Source of the DNA: Gymnopilus junonius
Taxonomy: Eukaryota > Basidiomycota > Agaricomycetes > Agaricales > Galerinaceae
Reading direction: 5' to 3'
DNA: 64,000 nucleotides
Assembly: GCA_015501075.1 (NCBI GenBank)
Contig: JADNYJ010000059.1
Location: 1-64,000 of the forward strand
Below are positions 11,199 through 21,850 of the stretch, in pieces. How positions within the stretch are numbered: the stretch's first letter is position 1; each line of letters starts with the position of its first letter. The notes beneath the pieces are model-generated. The model was not told the DNA's origin. It did no database searches and saw only the letters and a program-made list of their open reading frames with translations. A program made the position numbers and the translations under genes.

Positions 11199-13546
11199 AT
11201 GCCAGCTGCGTCTACTACTGCCTCGGCGACTACTACCACTACAAATGTCACATCTGCTGAAGCCGGAAACATTCCCAACCAGCCAGTGGGCCAGCTTTCT
11301 GAAGCTGATCTTGAGGCCATAGTATTGGATACGCTGATTGGAGCTGCGCAGAAGGGCGAGCTCAGTCCGAATGACATTCTAGCAGTACGTCCTCATTTAA
11401 CTGAGTCTTGTCATATCTTTTTAGTATTTACTGACTATAATTTTCAGGCATTACTACGTGCTCAGCGTATCATCACGACCTTGCGTAAGGAAAAGCAGGA
11501 TATCTTGCGTAAACATCAAGGACTACAACTTGCTCAGGCCAAGAAAAAGAAGGGGAGTTCCGAACTTGATGAGTTTATTCGTCACCTTGCTACCATCTTC
11601 CAGTTACTCTGGTCACCCTTCATCAACGAAAATCACTTTAAAAATATAGAAAACCCTGATCTCCTTCCTGATGATCCCTCCCGGTATCGTCCTGAGAATA
11701 TCACGAAGGGTTTCTTTGCAGAACTCTTTGCCTTACTGGGTCGCTCAGAGCAAGTGGAGAAGCTCGAACCACTCCTGAAGGATCCTGCTTTTGTCTCGAA
11801 GGTAAATTATCATTTTATCAAGTTACTTTCTTACTAATTTAATCTGTATTCTCAAGTTTGTATTGCGACTTTGGTCTGCCCGTGGATCTGCAATCCTGCG
11901 CCTCCGCAGTGTATTCTATGACCTCTTTGGGCTTGATAAGTCTCTTCTGGGATCATCTGCAAATGCAGGTGAAGCTCATCAGGACAATGAAACATTATGG
12001 AAACACTATCTTGGACTTTCCGATCCAGAGGAACTTGACAACCTGAAGGAGAAGCTCAGACAGACACCTCCAATCTTGTTTTGGAACCAGTTATCAAGTG
12101 AGCCCAGTGGACTTTTTCTTAACAATGTTCTTTTCGAGGTAGAGTTACTTCATGCTCTGAAGAGCTCACAATTCTGTTTGGTTGATGAGAACTTATTCAG
12201 ATTGCACGTGTTGTGATATATGGTCTGACATCCCTCAATAAATCCAAGACAGCAAAGATTCGAGGGAATAGTGCATTTAGCACTAAAAAATTGGGCTCAA
12301 TGGTCTCTATTACGCCGGGCTTAATTGCTTGGTGTGCTATAGTGGTATGTATATTTTCTGAGACTATATAGTAAATCCGCACAGATCTAATTTTTTTCCT
12401 ACAGGCACTTTATTTACTCTCCGGAGACGGTGACTTCACAACCACTGGCCAGGGTAACATCTCTAAAATTAACTATGCCAAACGCCTCGAGTCATACAAA
12501 AAGTTGATTATCCAAGCACACAACACTGAGTGGTACAAGGCACTGATCTCGACTTGGCAAAAGGAAATCTTCCCAGTGGCGTCTCTGGTGCCGCTTCAGA
12601 TTCTGGTGATGAAGACGATGCTGCTGACGGTCCTGCAGAAAATGAAGAACAGGTAGACTCTGAGGATGAACTCACAGGAATGCTCAACCGCATACAACTG
12701 GCCGAAGCAGATGCCGCCAGCAAAAATTCATCTGATGCATATGCCACAGGTGATGTCCAAAATTTATCTGGTCAGGGAGCCAGTACTAAAAATTCACCAG
12801 CCCTAGAGTCATCTGCTGTTAGTAACAATGGTAAGACTGCAGACCGGAATCCTTCTGAGGAGACAGATGAGGAAGAAGGACTTGAAGACATCGACGGCCC
12901 TCTGTCCACTGCCACAATCCAGGGTAACTCTGCCACAAGTGAAATCCTGCCTCAACCTGCAAATCCCCTCCCATCCCGAACAACTCCCTTACAGCGCACA
13001 TATGCCTTTATTGGTGAAGAGTCCACACCAGCCCCTGCTGATGTGTCCCATTCAACATCTGGGAACCAGGATACAGCTGCATTTACAGTGGCTGAGCCTC
13101 CGCCTCCACCTCACCCACGCCCACGCCCACATCGGATTTCTCAATCTTCCTCATTGGATACCATGCCACCTGCAGTTGCAGAAGTACCAGCACCTCCACC
13201 TCGCCCACATCCGATTTCTCAATCTTCCTCATTGGATACCATACCACCTGCAGTTGCAGAGATACCAGCTCCTCCATCTCGCCCTCGCCCACGCCCACGC
13301 CCACATCCAATTTCTCAATCTTCCTCATTGGATGCCATGCTGCCTGCAGTTGCAGAGGTACCAGGGCCAGCAGCTCCAGATGATCCTACTGCATTGAATG
13401 TACACAAAAAGTCCAGGAGGGGTCCAGCAAAAGCACCTGAACAAGTTGCGCCGGAACTACCTCAGGTAGCTACAACTGCTCGGCGGACCCTGCGCTCACG
13501 TTCTGTTGCAGCAGGCTCCAAACCGCCTAGCTCCCGTGGTGCTTAG
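11199..13546 (+). CDS. Unrecognised Agaricomycete protein with acidic and Pro-rich C-terminus
   Basis: Five exons join cleanly: a Ser/Thr-rich start (MPAASTTASATTTTTN), then NDILA to ALLRAQRIITTLRKE, LLKDPAFVSK to FVLRLWSARGSA, NNVLFE to IARVVIYGLTSL, and AWCAIV to ALYLLSGDGDF. The folded part (about 330 residues) ends KALISTWQKEIFP. The frame then needs one extra C (CCC to CCCC near 12571) to enter a 300-residue low-complexity tail: acidic (SDSGDEDDAADG), then three tandem copies of an ISQSSSLD..PPAVAE unit rich in Pro, Arg and His, then a basic end. The tail stays open to 13546, so the frameshift is probably a sequencing error. Function unknown. A multi-copy, possibly transposon-linked family is possible, but I cannot name it. 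Confidence 0.6.
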
Positions 13547-14167
13547 ACAAGTTCAGTGTGGTGTTGCATTGCTCAAGTCAAAGTACTTAGACATATAGAC
13601 AAATTGTTGATTGATTATTACTACCAAAGACATAACTATGGGCTTGTTATTCTCTCTTTGCTTTCATCTTAAGTGTCTGCATGCCCTGTAGTGCATGGTG
13701 TTCTGATCGGCCCTCATTTTGATGTGCAAAGGTGAGGAGACTCTATCGCTACCAAATTAGCTATGCACATAATTCTCTGCCCTTATATTGATCTCAGGCT
13801 AGTGTAATTTATAAAACCCTTTGGCTCAATGGTAAGTTTTGATAATTAGTAGGTAGTCTTTTAGACAAGGTATGTAGTCTCGCGTTCGATTCTGGTGTAA
13901 AGTAATTAATTGTAACGACCTAAGCACGTGATAGTAGCTTTCCTTACGATCTAACTGTGTCGCCTAGTAGTTAGTAAGTTAGTAATTGGTAGTGGATTAG
14001 TAACTTATCTTTTCTATACAAAAACTACCTACATTGTAATGCACCTTATAACGTCACTAGTTACATCATGATCAAGTACTGTAACATTGTAATTAAGTAG
14101 TAAGTCATTGTAATGTACCGTCAAAATTATAAACTCTAGGTCTCATTATGAAAGCATTACAATTGAG
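13547..14167. other. Intergenic region with a tRNA-like promoter fragment
   Basis: The 13.9-14.15 kb part is AT-rich, with many repeats of TTAGTA/GTAATTA type. TTGGCTCAATGG (about 13820) resembles a Pol III A box and GCGTTCGATTC (about 13883) a B box, 60-65 bp apart. This suggests a tRNA-derived SINE or relic rather than a functional tRNA, because no clean cloverleaf is visible. Confidence 0.35.
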
Positions 14168-16543
14168 ATGCCGGATATCGGCATTATAAGGCACTTTCCG
14201 ACTTTCCGACATACGCTGATCAAACTCTTCTTGGCTATGCTTTGTCCTCTGCCGACGGCTTTCCTGACTATTACCAGTTCAAATTACCTATCAAGAAGGT
14301 TGCTATCATCGGAGCTGGCGTGGGGTACGTGGTTGCTCAGCTCGAAATTGACACCTTTTACTAATCATTTAATACTTTTCTTTTTATTCTTGTAAAGTGG
14401 TCTCATTGCATACCGTGAGCTGGCTCAGAATGGTTTCGACGTCCACATCTATGAACGTGACAGCCAACCCGGCGGAAACTGGCACTACACTGACGAAGTC
14501 AACGACAATGCTCCCATCGACTTTGTTCCGTCTTTTCCCCCTGAAGGCTCTGAGTTACCGTACGTGGAGGTCTATGAAGACGAGGAAGAGATTATCTTTA
14601 AGAAGAGGGACCATCGTGCTCCTAAGCCAGTCTGGAAGTCGTTGACCTCTAACACCCCTGCAGTGAGCATTTCTTGCATATCAATTAAACACCTCAAAAG
14701 GTTCATTCCTCTGCAGCCTATCCAGCAGGTTAGAGAAATTCCATGGCCGCCTGGGACTTCATGGGGTGTGTTCAACTCCGTATTATTCTGCTCTCCAAAT
14801 TCACCCTTCTTCAGGCCTTCCCCAGCAAAAAATATCACGTTACTTACGCGCCTTTGCATCCTGGCAAGGACTCAACGTCAACGACAACAATCCAAACATT
14901 TCATACAACACCCGCGTAGAATTGGTCGAGAGGAGAGTCACCAAAGACGACCAGGAGCAGGGCTGGACTGTTACAGTAAAGAACCTTGCCGACATCGGAT
15001 ATGGTAAGCTTAAGGCTACGTGGACAAAGGAGGTAAGCTGGAAGTAACCTAGATTATTATTATTATCTGAACGTGTTCTCTAGGACTACGATGCGGTGGT
15101 GGTGGCTACTGGACGTTATAACGCCCCAAACATTCCTCCTATCCAAGGGCTCAAAGAATGGAACGACCGTTTCCCTGGCCATATCAAGCATTCTCGTCAG
15201 TATCGCATTCCCGAGCCATTCACAAACCAAACTGTTCTCATTATCGGAGGCGCCGTATGTTCAATACCTTTCTTAGCATGTGTTGTATCTCATTCTTGAC
15301 ATAACGATTAGACCAGTGGATCAGAAATCTCTAGAGACATCATTCAGAACGTGAAGAAAGTCTATCAGTCTATTAGAGTGGGTGTACTCTTTTCTCCCTT
15401 GATGTGGCGGTCACACTGACGGCGATTTCATTAGCCACAGAGATGTGAGCAATAGATAATCGCGAAGGTATTCATTTGCTGAATTTCCTAGCCCCTGTTC
15501 CTACATTTCGCCAGGACGCTTGGCTAAAGCGTATTCCTCGTAATACGACGATTGTTCCAGAAATCAAGCGCTTCCTCCCGCCTGGAACAAGGTTCAATGA
15601 AGGATGCGTGGAGCTGATCAATGGCAGTGTACGTTCACCTTCTCGGAGGCTAAATTAATTAATCAATTGAAACGAACGTCTCAGTTTATAACTGGAATTG
15701 ACCGTATCATCCTTGCCACCGGATACAGCTATACTTACCCTTTCCTTCCACAGTACCATAATTCTTCCCTTGGAATCAATGATACGGTTCCCCTGGGTGG
15801 TATCCAACCAATCGTGACTGATGGATCTCACCTACGGTCTCTCTACATGGACGCGTTCTATATACCTGACCCAACCTTAGCCTTCATTAACGGTATGTCC
15901 GCTACTTTAAACTCTTCCCCTTACTCATTCGAATATTCTAGCGAACTATGGCATTCAGTCGTTCTCATACGCCGAATTTGTATCTCTTGCTGCTACTAAA
16001 ATCTGGTCCGGAAAGGCCGATTTCCCCTCGACTGAAGAACTCTGGCATCGTTATTATAAGCTATACAACGAACGCAAAGGCTATGGCAGACATTTCCAGT
16101 TCTTGGGGGTACAGAAATCTGACGGTGAGTTGTACCTTTCATATTTTAGACTGACATCGCATAGTCATATATTGTTGACAGAGAATCTTCGATTTTTCCA
16201 AGGATGGTTAAATGATGCGGCTGTAAAGTATGGAGGACGACAGGTGATATGGAGACGTTTTGCCTCTGACTGATATTTACTCATAAGGATTTTCAGATTG
16301 ACGGGTTGTCTCCAGAGTGGGTTGTATACAGAGAATATTCATTACAAGCTGATACTCAAACTCTACAGTCTTCCACAGATTAATGCTTTGTGGAGTCAGG
16401 CGCGTTATGCCACAGGCGAATTGCCAACTAACACGAGCTATATCGTGTCGCTTGGCTTGGAGGATTACATTCCAAAAGGAGAATCAGCTGTAGATGGGAC
16501 GGACACCTGGGTGCAAGACTGGGCCTTCAGTGATTACTGGTAA
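14168..16543 (+). CDS. FMO-like flavin-dependent monooxygenase
   Basis: The protein has an FAD-binding Rossmann motif (VAIIGAGVGGLIAYREL), an NADPH-binding motif (VLIIGGATSGSEISRDI) and the FMO signature region FPGHIKHSRQYR, plus the downstream ATGYSYTYPFLPQY segment. About nine exons are joined by short introns. Examples are the donor after IIGGA near 15255, and RVELVERR reached through GLPQQKISRYLRAFASW. Such enzymes use NADPH and O2 to oxygenate N- or S-containing or carbonyl substrates; this substrate is unknown. The start ATG at 14168 reads MPDIGIIRHFP but is one base out of frame with the rest. An extra C in CCG near 14199 would join them. The last exon is uncertain: an intron of about 57 nt in 16320-16380 would give an end ..WVQDWAFSDYW at 16543. 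Confidence 0.75.
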
Positions 16544-17439
16544 ATAATCAGTTAGGACTGTACTTGATACGTTTGTACTCCAATATCTTTATAATGGGTA
16601 CTCATTACATTACTTATTCGTGTTCTGTGAGCTCAAGAAAATAGTCATGGTGATGACAAAGCTAGTCTTGTATATTGAGCACTATTTAGGATTACTCAAG
16701 GGTAAAGAAGAAAATAAGTCAAGAACAAGGTATCTTTTCTGACCTGTGTCTTTTCCAGCCGTTCTGAAGACAATGACGTCAATTCGACGCGGTCGGAAGG
16801 ACCCCCGTTTATACAGAGTGACAGAGTGATCTATGATACTGGTCTACCTACAAACCGCGGCTGAAGGCCGCGGAACCCTGATACGGCCCCTGCCACACGG
16901 CGGTCCTGGTCGGGACGCGGTCAGGACTGTCAGGTGACTCGACGCGCCTCCATCACATGTGACACGGACAGTTTCTTTTCTTGCATCGCCACGTTTTGGT
17001 CGCGCTGCACTACGGCGTACTCATTGTTCGATCATGCTATATATAAGAACAACTTCTACCAACTAGGATTTCTCGCCACTTTGTTGAACGGAAGATTACA
17101 ACCTCAGGCCTCAGTGGGTACAGAGCATTGCTAAATGAGTGTTCCAACATGGAGGCTGTGGTCCGAATTTTGCTGTGATATGCATTGCATTCATTTGACA
17201 GGTAACGTACGTCTTTCCCGATACAAGAGTCCTCGCATGTACTGGTGATCAAGGTGCCTTATTGTTTTGAAATAGGGGCTGAAACCTTCAAGGTTTAAAA
17301 GCCACTGCTTCTTCTGACGTGGATCACCCATCCATGTCCGGTGAGTAAGTTTGGTCCCAGTGACCCACTGACGAGTCCCTCTAATGAGCCTTTGCTGGCA
17401 GAAGTTGAGAATCCTTCAAACGACAATCCTTGAACAGAG
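16544..17439. other. Intergenic region
   Basis: No supported gene. The segment 16780-17000 is locally GC- and CpG-rich (GCGGTCGG, CCGCGGCTG); the remainder looks like promoter and 5' UTR of the NLR gene. Confidence 0.4.
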
Positions 17440-20259
17440 ATGTTCGACCACTCGAGCAACCTGCCGATAACGGGAGGAACGTTCACGGCAGTAGAAGGAG
17501 ATCTTCATGTTCATAATTTCGAGCCCAACCATAAGAAAGGTTAGTCCGACTTCTCTATCCAGCTTTCCTTCTTTTCTCATTGATGACTATTCTCTTTTGA
17601 GTAGCTTTGGAGGTACTTCATAACCAAATTGCCGCTGGAGCATTTCATAACTCAGCCGAGAGATTTGACCCACCAAAATGTCACCCTCATACGCGCAAAG
17701 CTGTCCTTGGCGAGATCATTGACTGGGCAGAAAATAATGATAAGCTTCATCCTTTTCTCTGGATGTACGGTCCTGCAGGATCGGGAAAGTCTAGTATTGC
17801 ACAGACAATTGCCGAGCAACTACATCAAGAGGGAAAGTTAGCTGCGAGCTTCTTTTTCGCCCGAACAGCTACTGGGAGAAACACGGCTGACCGTTTAATG
17901 GCGACCATTGCATACCAGCTCACACTTTCGATACCGACAATGAGCCATCACATCCTTGAAGCTGTGGATCGTGATCCTGCTATCTTCTCAAAGTCTCTTG
18001 ACACTCAGCTGGAGAGTCTCATCCTTGGACCTCTAAAGGAGCTTTTTATGGGTCTCACGGAGACAACAGGCTCTTCAAATATGCCGAGGCTAATCATCAT
18101 TGATGGCCTTGACGAATGTCGCAAAGCAGATTTCCAGCGTCTGATTTTATCTGTGTTTTTTGCAGCTCTACGCAAATCGTCCATTCCCTTCGTCTTTTTG
18201 ATAGCCAGCCGTCCGGAACCTGAAATACGAAGATTTTTCAACCAGGATTCTGCTGACTCACTGTCGCATCGCCTCGTTCTTGATGATAAGTATAAACCCA
18301 ACAAAGATATCGAAGTTTTTCTGTGGTCTCGCTTCGACGATATCAGGAATGATCATCCGCTACAATCACTTCTTCCAGCTACTTGGCCATCTGATTCCGA
18401 TATTGAACGACTTGTTATAAAGGCCTCAGGACAATTTATATATGCCGCTACTGTCATGAAATTCGTCGAATCTCCCCAGCATCGCCCTATAGACCGACTT
18501 GATATTATATTTGGATTGTCATCTCCTGGCAGTAACACACCATTCGCTGAACTAGACGCACTTTATCTCTATATATTCTCCTCGGCTGAGGATACTATAC
18601 GCGTTGTTGAAACTTTTTCATTTCTCATTCTCCGAAATTCAAGCTCGTATGTGTCAATGAACCTTGTAGAGGACTTCTTTTGCTTCAGACGTGGGGATTT
18701 ACAAATCATATTGAATGATTTGCATTCCATCATTTATGTTCCGAAGCCAAGCCAAAGTTCCAATCCTCTGCATTTATTTCATGCATCTCTCAGTGACTTT
18801 CTCCAGGACAAGACCCGCTCTGGAAGGTTTTTTATTGATTCTCCAGAAAATCATGAAAAAATGGCGAGACTCTGCATCAGGCATATACAACCCCACACCT
18901 TGGTATGTATTAGTCTTTCAAATACATGCCATCCATTCCGATCAAGTATACTAATTTTCCAGAAAACCGGACCCTAAGGAATGTTGCCTGTACTGGTCTT
19001 ATGATGCATTGCCCCAGATCTCAATCGACCAAAGAACTATTACAAGACTTGTATAAATTTGACTTCAAGTTGCATCTGACAAATATGGAAGCTTTTCAGG
19101 AAGACCAATGATTCTTTACCAGCTTTCTGGGATGGGTTCAATGTCAAGTCTGTTTCTTACTTCTTTAATCTGGATCCACCTCAATGACATGTTGCATTGC
19201 TCAGGTATTTCCAGATGAACAAAATGACCTAAATTCTCGATACAGAAATTATTTTGAGCAATATCTCAAATCAGTAACTCTGAAATATTCCGAGGCGGCG
19301 GAATTACATACTTACTAACAGCTTCAACGTTGGAACATTTTCCTCGATATAGCAGCAATATCTTTGATATTTTGTCGCTTGTTTTACGAAACCCGAATTA
19401 CCGGCATCGCGACTTAAAGGAAATTGACAAGACTGGCTTTCGATTCAGCTTGGCTGATGGCGGTAGATTCAAGGGCTATCACAAAACTATAGCGGAATTC
19501 CTTACTGATGAAAATTATCTTGGAAGTCTTCGTATTAACATATCTCAATATAAGGATCTTGCCTTTCTGGTAATTGACATCCTCTACGACCCTCCGTAAG
19601 TATGGATTATAATCATGCAGTTTTGTCTTACTAAGATGGCCTTTAGGTTTCTCGGTGTTCCCACAACTGCAAAGAACGAGGTGCAAATGATTGAAGAATG
19701 CTCTCTTGATATCCTTCTTGACATTCTTCCATGTGTTCCAATGGACACCGAGCTGGCTAGACGTCTTTCAAATAGACAGATACCTACCCACACAAAATAC
19801 GTAAGTGACAAAAAGAAGAGTGCCGCGACAGTGGTGGTCCAGTCGTACATTGAGGCGAGCATTTCTTGCCTACTGTTGGAAAGAACATGTCTTGAATCCG
19901 TTCTCAGAGCTGCACAGAGCACGCTGCACCGAAGAGATCTTTTAGCCACCAATTTTCTGCATGGCTTAGAAGAAATCGAATTGTCAAGGGTCGATACACT
20001 CAAATGCCAGAGGAGAAAGAGCTCAAAGACATGTCCAGATAACAGAAATTGCAAAACAGCACTGCAAAGGCGTGAACAATTTTCACGGAAGTGGACAAGC
20101 GATATAGGAAGACCAGGTAAAAGTTCCTATAAAACATTATTGCGGTTAGGATTCTCATCATCGGGATTCTATAGATCTGGTAATGATGCACATATCGATG
20201 TTCTCAAGGATTCCAGGAAAGCATCTACGCATACCGACATGATCAAGACACAACTTTGA
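17440..20259 (+). CDS. NACHT-domain NLR-like protein, paralogue 1
   Basis: Exon 1 (ATG 17440) encodes about 34 residues with the motif ITGGTFTAVEGDLHVHNF. Exon 2 starts ALEVLHNQIAAGAFHNSAER and carries the NACHT NTPase: Walker A GPAGSGKSS, Walker B LIIIDGLDEC and a sensor-like IASRPEPEIRRFF, then a helical region ending in a winged-helix-like segment (HLFHASLSDFLQD). Later exons (YTNFPENRTLRN, LLTASTLEHFPRY, FLGVPTTAKNEV) give a divergent C-terminus; no WD40, ankyrin or TPR repeat is obvious. One base appears missing near 19107 (GACCAATG where GACCCAATG keeps frame with the paralogue). NACHT proteins in fungi are candidate recognition and cell-death switches. It is a local duplicate of the gene at 21851. 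Confidence 0.8.
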
Positions 20260-20631
20260 ATGACACGAAGATCTCCCGATTCGAGACGGCCACACATTTG
20301 GAGTCAAGCACCAGTAGACGTGCAATATTTACGAATGTGTATAAATCTATTGTGTCGAACAGAACGGAAGTAATGGACAATGTTCACGAATGAGAGCCAG
20401 ACAGTCGATATGCGATGCAGATGCTAGGTCAATATCCACGTCTGAAATTCCATAATGTTTGAAAAGGAAAAGGGAGTAATAATCAATATAAAGTGTCACA
20501 CTGACCTGGGATGCGGAACCTGCCGAAACCTTAAGTCAAGAACGATACAGTACACGAGAGTATGTAACATTGAACGACGATCTCGCCGACGCCAACATCC
20601 CTCAAGTATATCAAAAAACTTCAAGGTCAAG
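20260..20631. other. Intergenic region / eL22 promoter
   Basis: No gene seen. It serves as the 3' flank of the NLR gene and the 5' flank of the ribosomal protein gene. Confidence 0.4.
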
Positions 20632-21239
20632 ATGGTTAGTATAGCCAACCGAGCAACTGCTTTGCTGAGTTCCCTTCTCAGTAGGCTAACGCTCTTTTAC
20701 ACTTGAATTACTCTAGCCCGCCAAGCAAGTTTCCGCAAAGGGTGCCGCCCAAAATTCAAGTTCATCATCGACTACTCTAAGCCTGCTGCGGACGGTGTCT
20801 TTGATGGTGCTGACTTCGAGAAATTCCTCCATGACCGCATTAAGGTTGACGGCAAGGCCGGGCAGCTTGGTGACAATGTCAAGGTTGTCCGTGACGGTAT
20901 GTTTTTTCCATTTCAATCCCTACCGTTTCTGACATTTGCGGATTTTCAGGCAGCACCAAGATCACTGTGACCTCCAACATACCCTTCTCTAAGCGTTACC
21001 TGAAGTACCTAACGAAGAAGTTCTTAAAGAAGAACTCACTCCGGGATTGGATTCGGTGAGGATCGACAGTCACCTTAAGGCCCTTACGCTCATTATTTTC
21101 AACTTTTAGCGTTGTCGCTTTTCGAAAGATAGCTATCAACTGCGCTTCTACAACATTGCGTAAGTGCACTCTTCTGCTCAATTAGAATTCAGCTCATTAT
21201 CTATGCAGTGGCGCTGGTGAAGAGGAAGAAGAGGATTAG
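20632..21239 (+). CDS. RPL22: 60S ribosomal protein eL22
   Basis: The exons read [70 protein letters not shown] and KNSLRDWIR, then [19 protein letters not shown]. This is the full eL22 pattern, a cytosolic large-subunit protein, at the usual length of about 125 residues. The ATG is alone in exon 1, followed by an intron, a common ribosomal-protein layout. Two bases are missing relative to the family: an A in CAAAATTC near 20750 and a T in GCTTTTCG near 21120, both homopolymers. Introns are kept, so this is not a processed pseudogene. Because the gene is highly conserved and normally essential, sequencing error is the likely cause. Confidence 0.9.
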
Positions 21240-21850
21240 TGTCTGCTGTCTTCCTATAGGCATTTGATGAAGTTCTTGTTCTTCGGTGTCCATGCGTAGA
21301 GGTCGCTCTGCCTTCGACCGTTCTTGCATTTAATGTGTGCAACCTTAAGTCGCCCCGCTGCGCTTATTTATCCTGCCACTCTATTTTTTGACGCGTGGAC
21401 TACCCCAATATGCAGCTCATGTTTTTTTCCGATGTTCATATAACGTTAGGAGGGCCGTAATCCATTGAATTGATAATCGGATTCGAGTCTGGGTTCTTCA
21501 TGCACCACCTTAACGTAGTGCGCTTAGTAGTATGAGCATGTTCAGTCACTTAACGTCGGACAACTTCATCCTGCCCTACCTTGAGGGTGATCATATCTGT
21601 CTCCGTAATAGGCTGGCAGAGGTACATATCTGATGGCGCTAATAATGCGAATAGGTATGAACGTGTCGATTTCCATTGAAAAACACTCTTCTGCTGCCTG
21701 GGGAAACTTAGTGTCGTACTGGCAGAGCAGTCCCACGACCTTGATTGCTCACCGTCATCACCTTGTGTCACCAGTAGTTCGTATTCTTGGTGTCGACTAT
21801 TTGGAGATTCTGTTCAGACATAACCAGATCACTCTGTATCCTTTTGGTGC
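21240..21850. other. Intergenic region
   Basis: eL22 3' UTR, then sequence with no convincing coding frame up to the start of the second NLR. Confidence 0.4.

Noticed and set aside
12828..13397. 189-aa plus-strand frame
   Set aside because: It is a shifted-frame shadow of the acidic/Pro-rich tail of the 11.2-kb gene, with Leu/His-rich nonsense content.
20632..21239. eL22 as a processed pseudogene
   Set aside because: All introns are present and in place; the two single-base losses are better explained by homopolymer errors.
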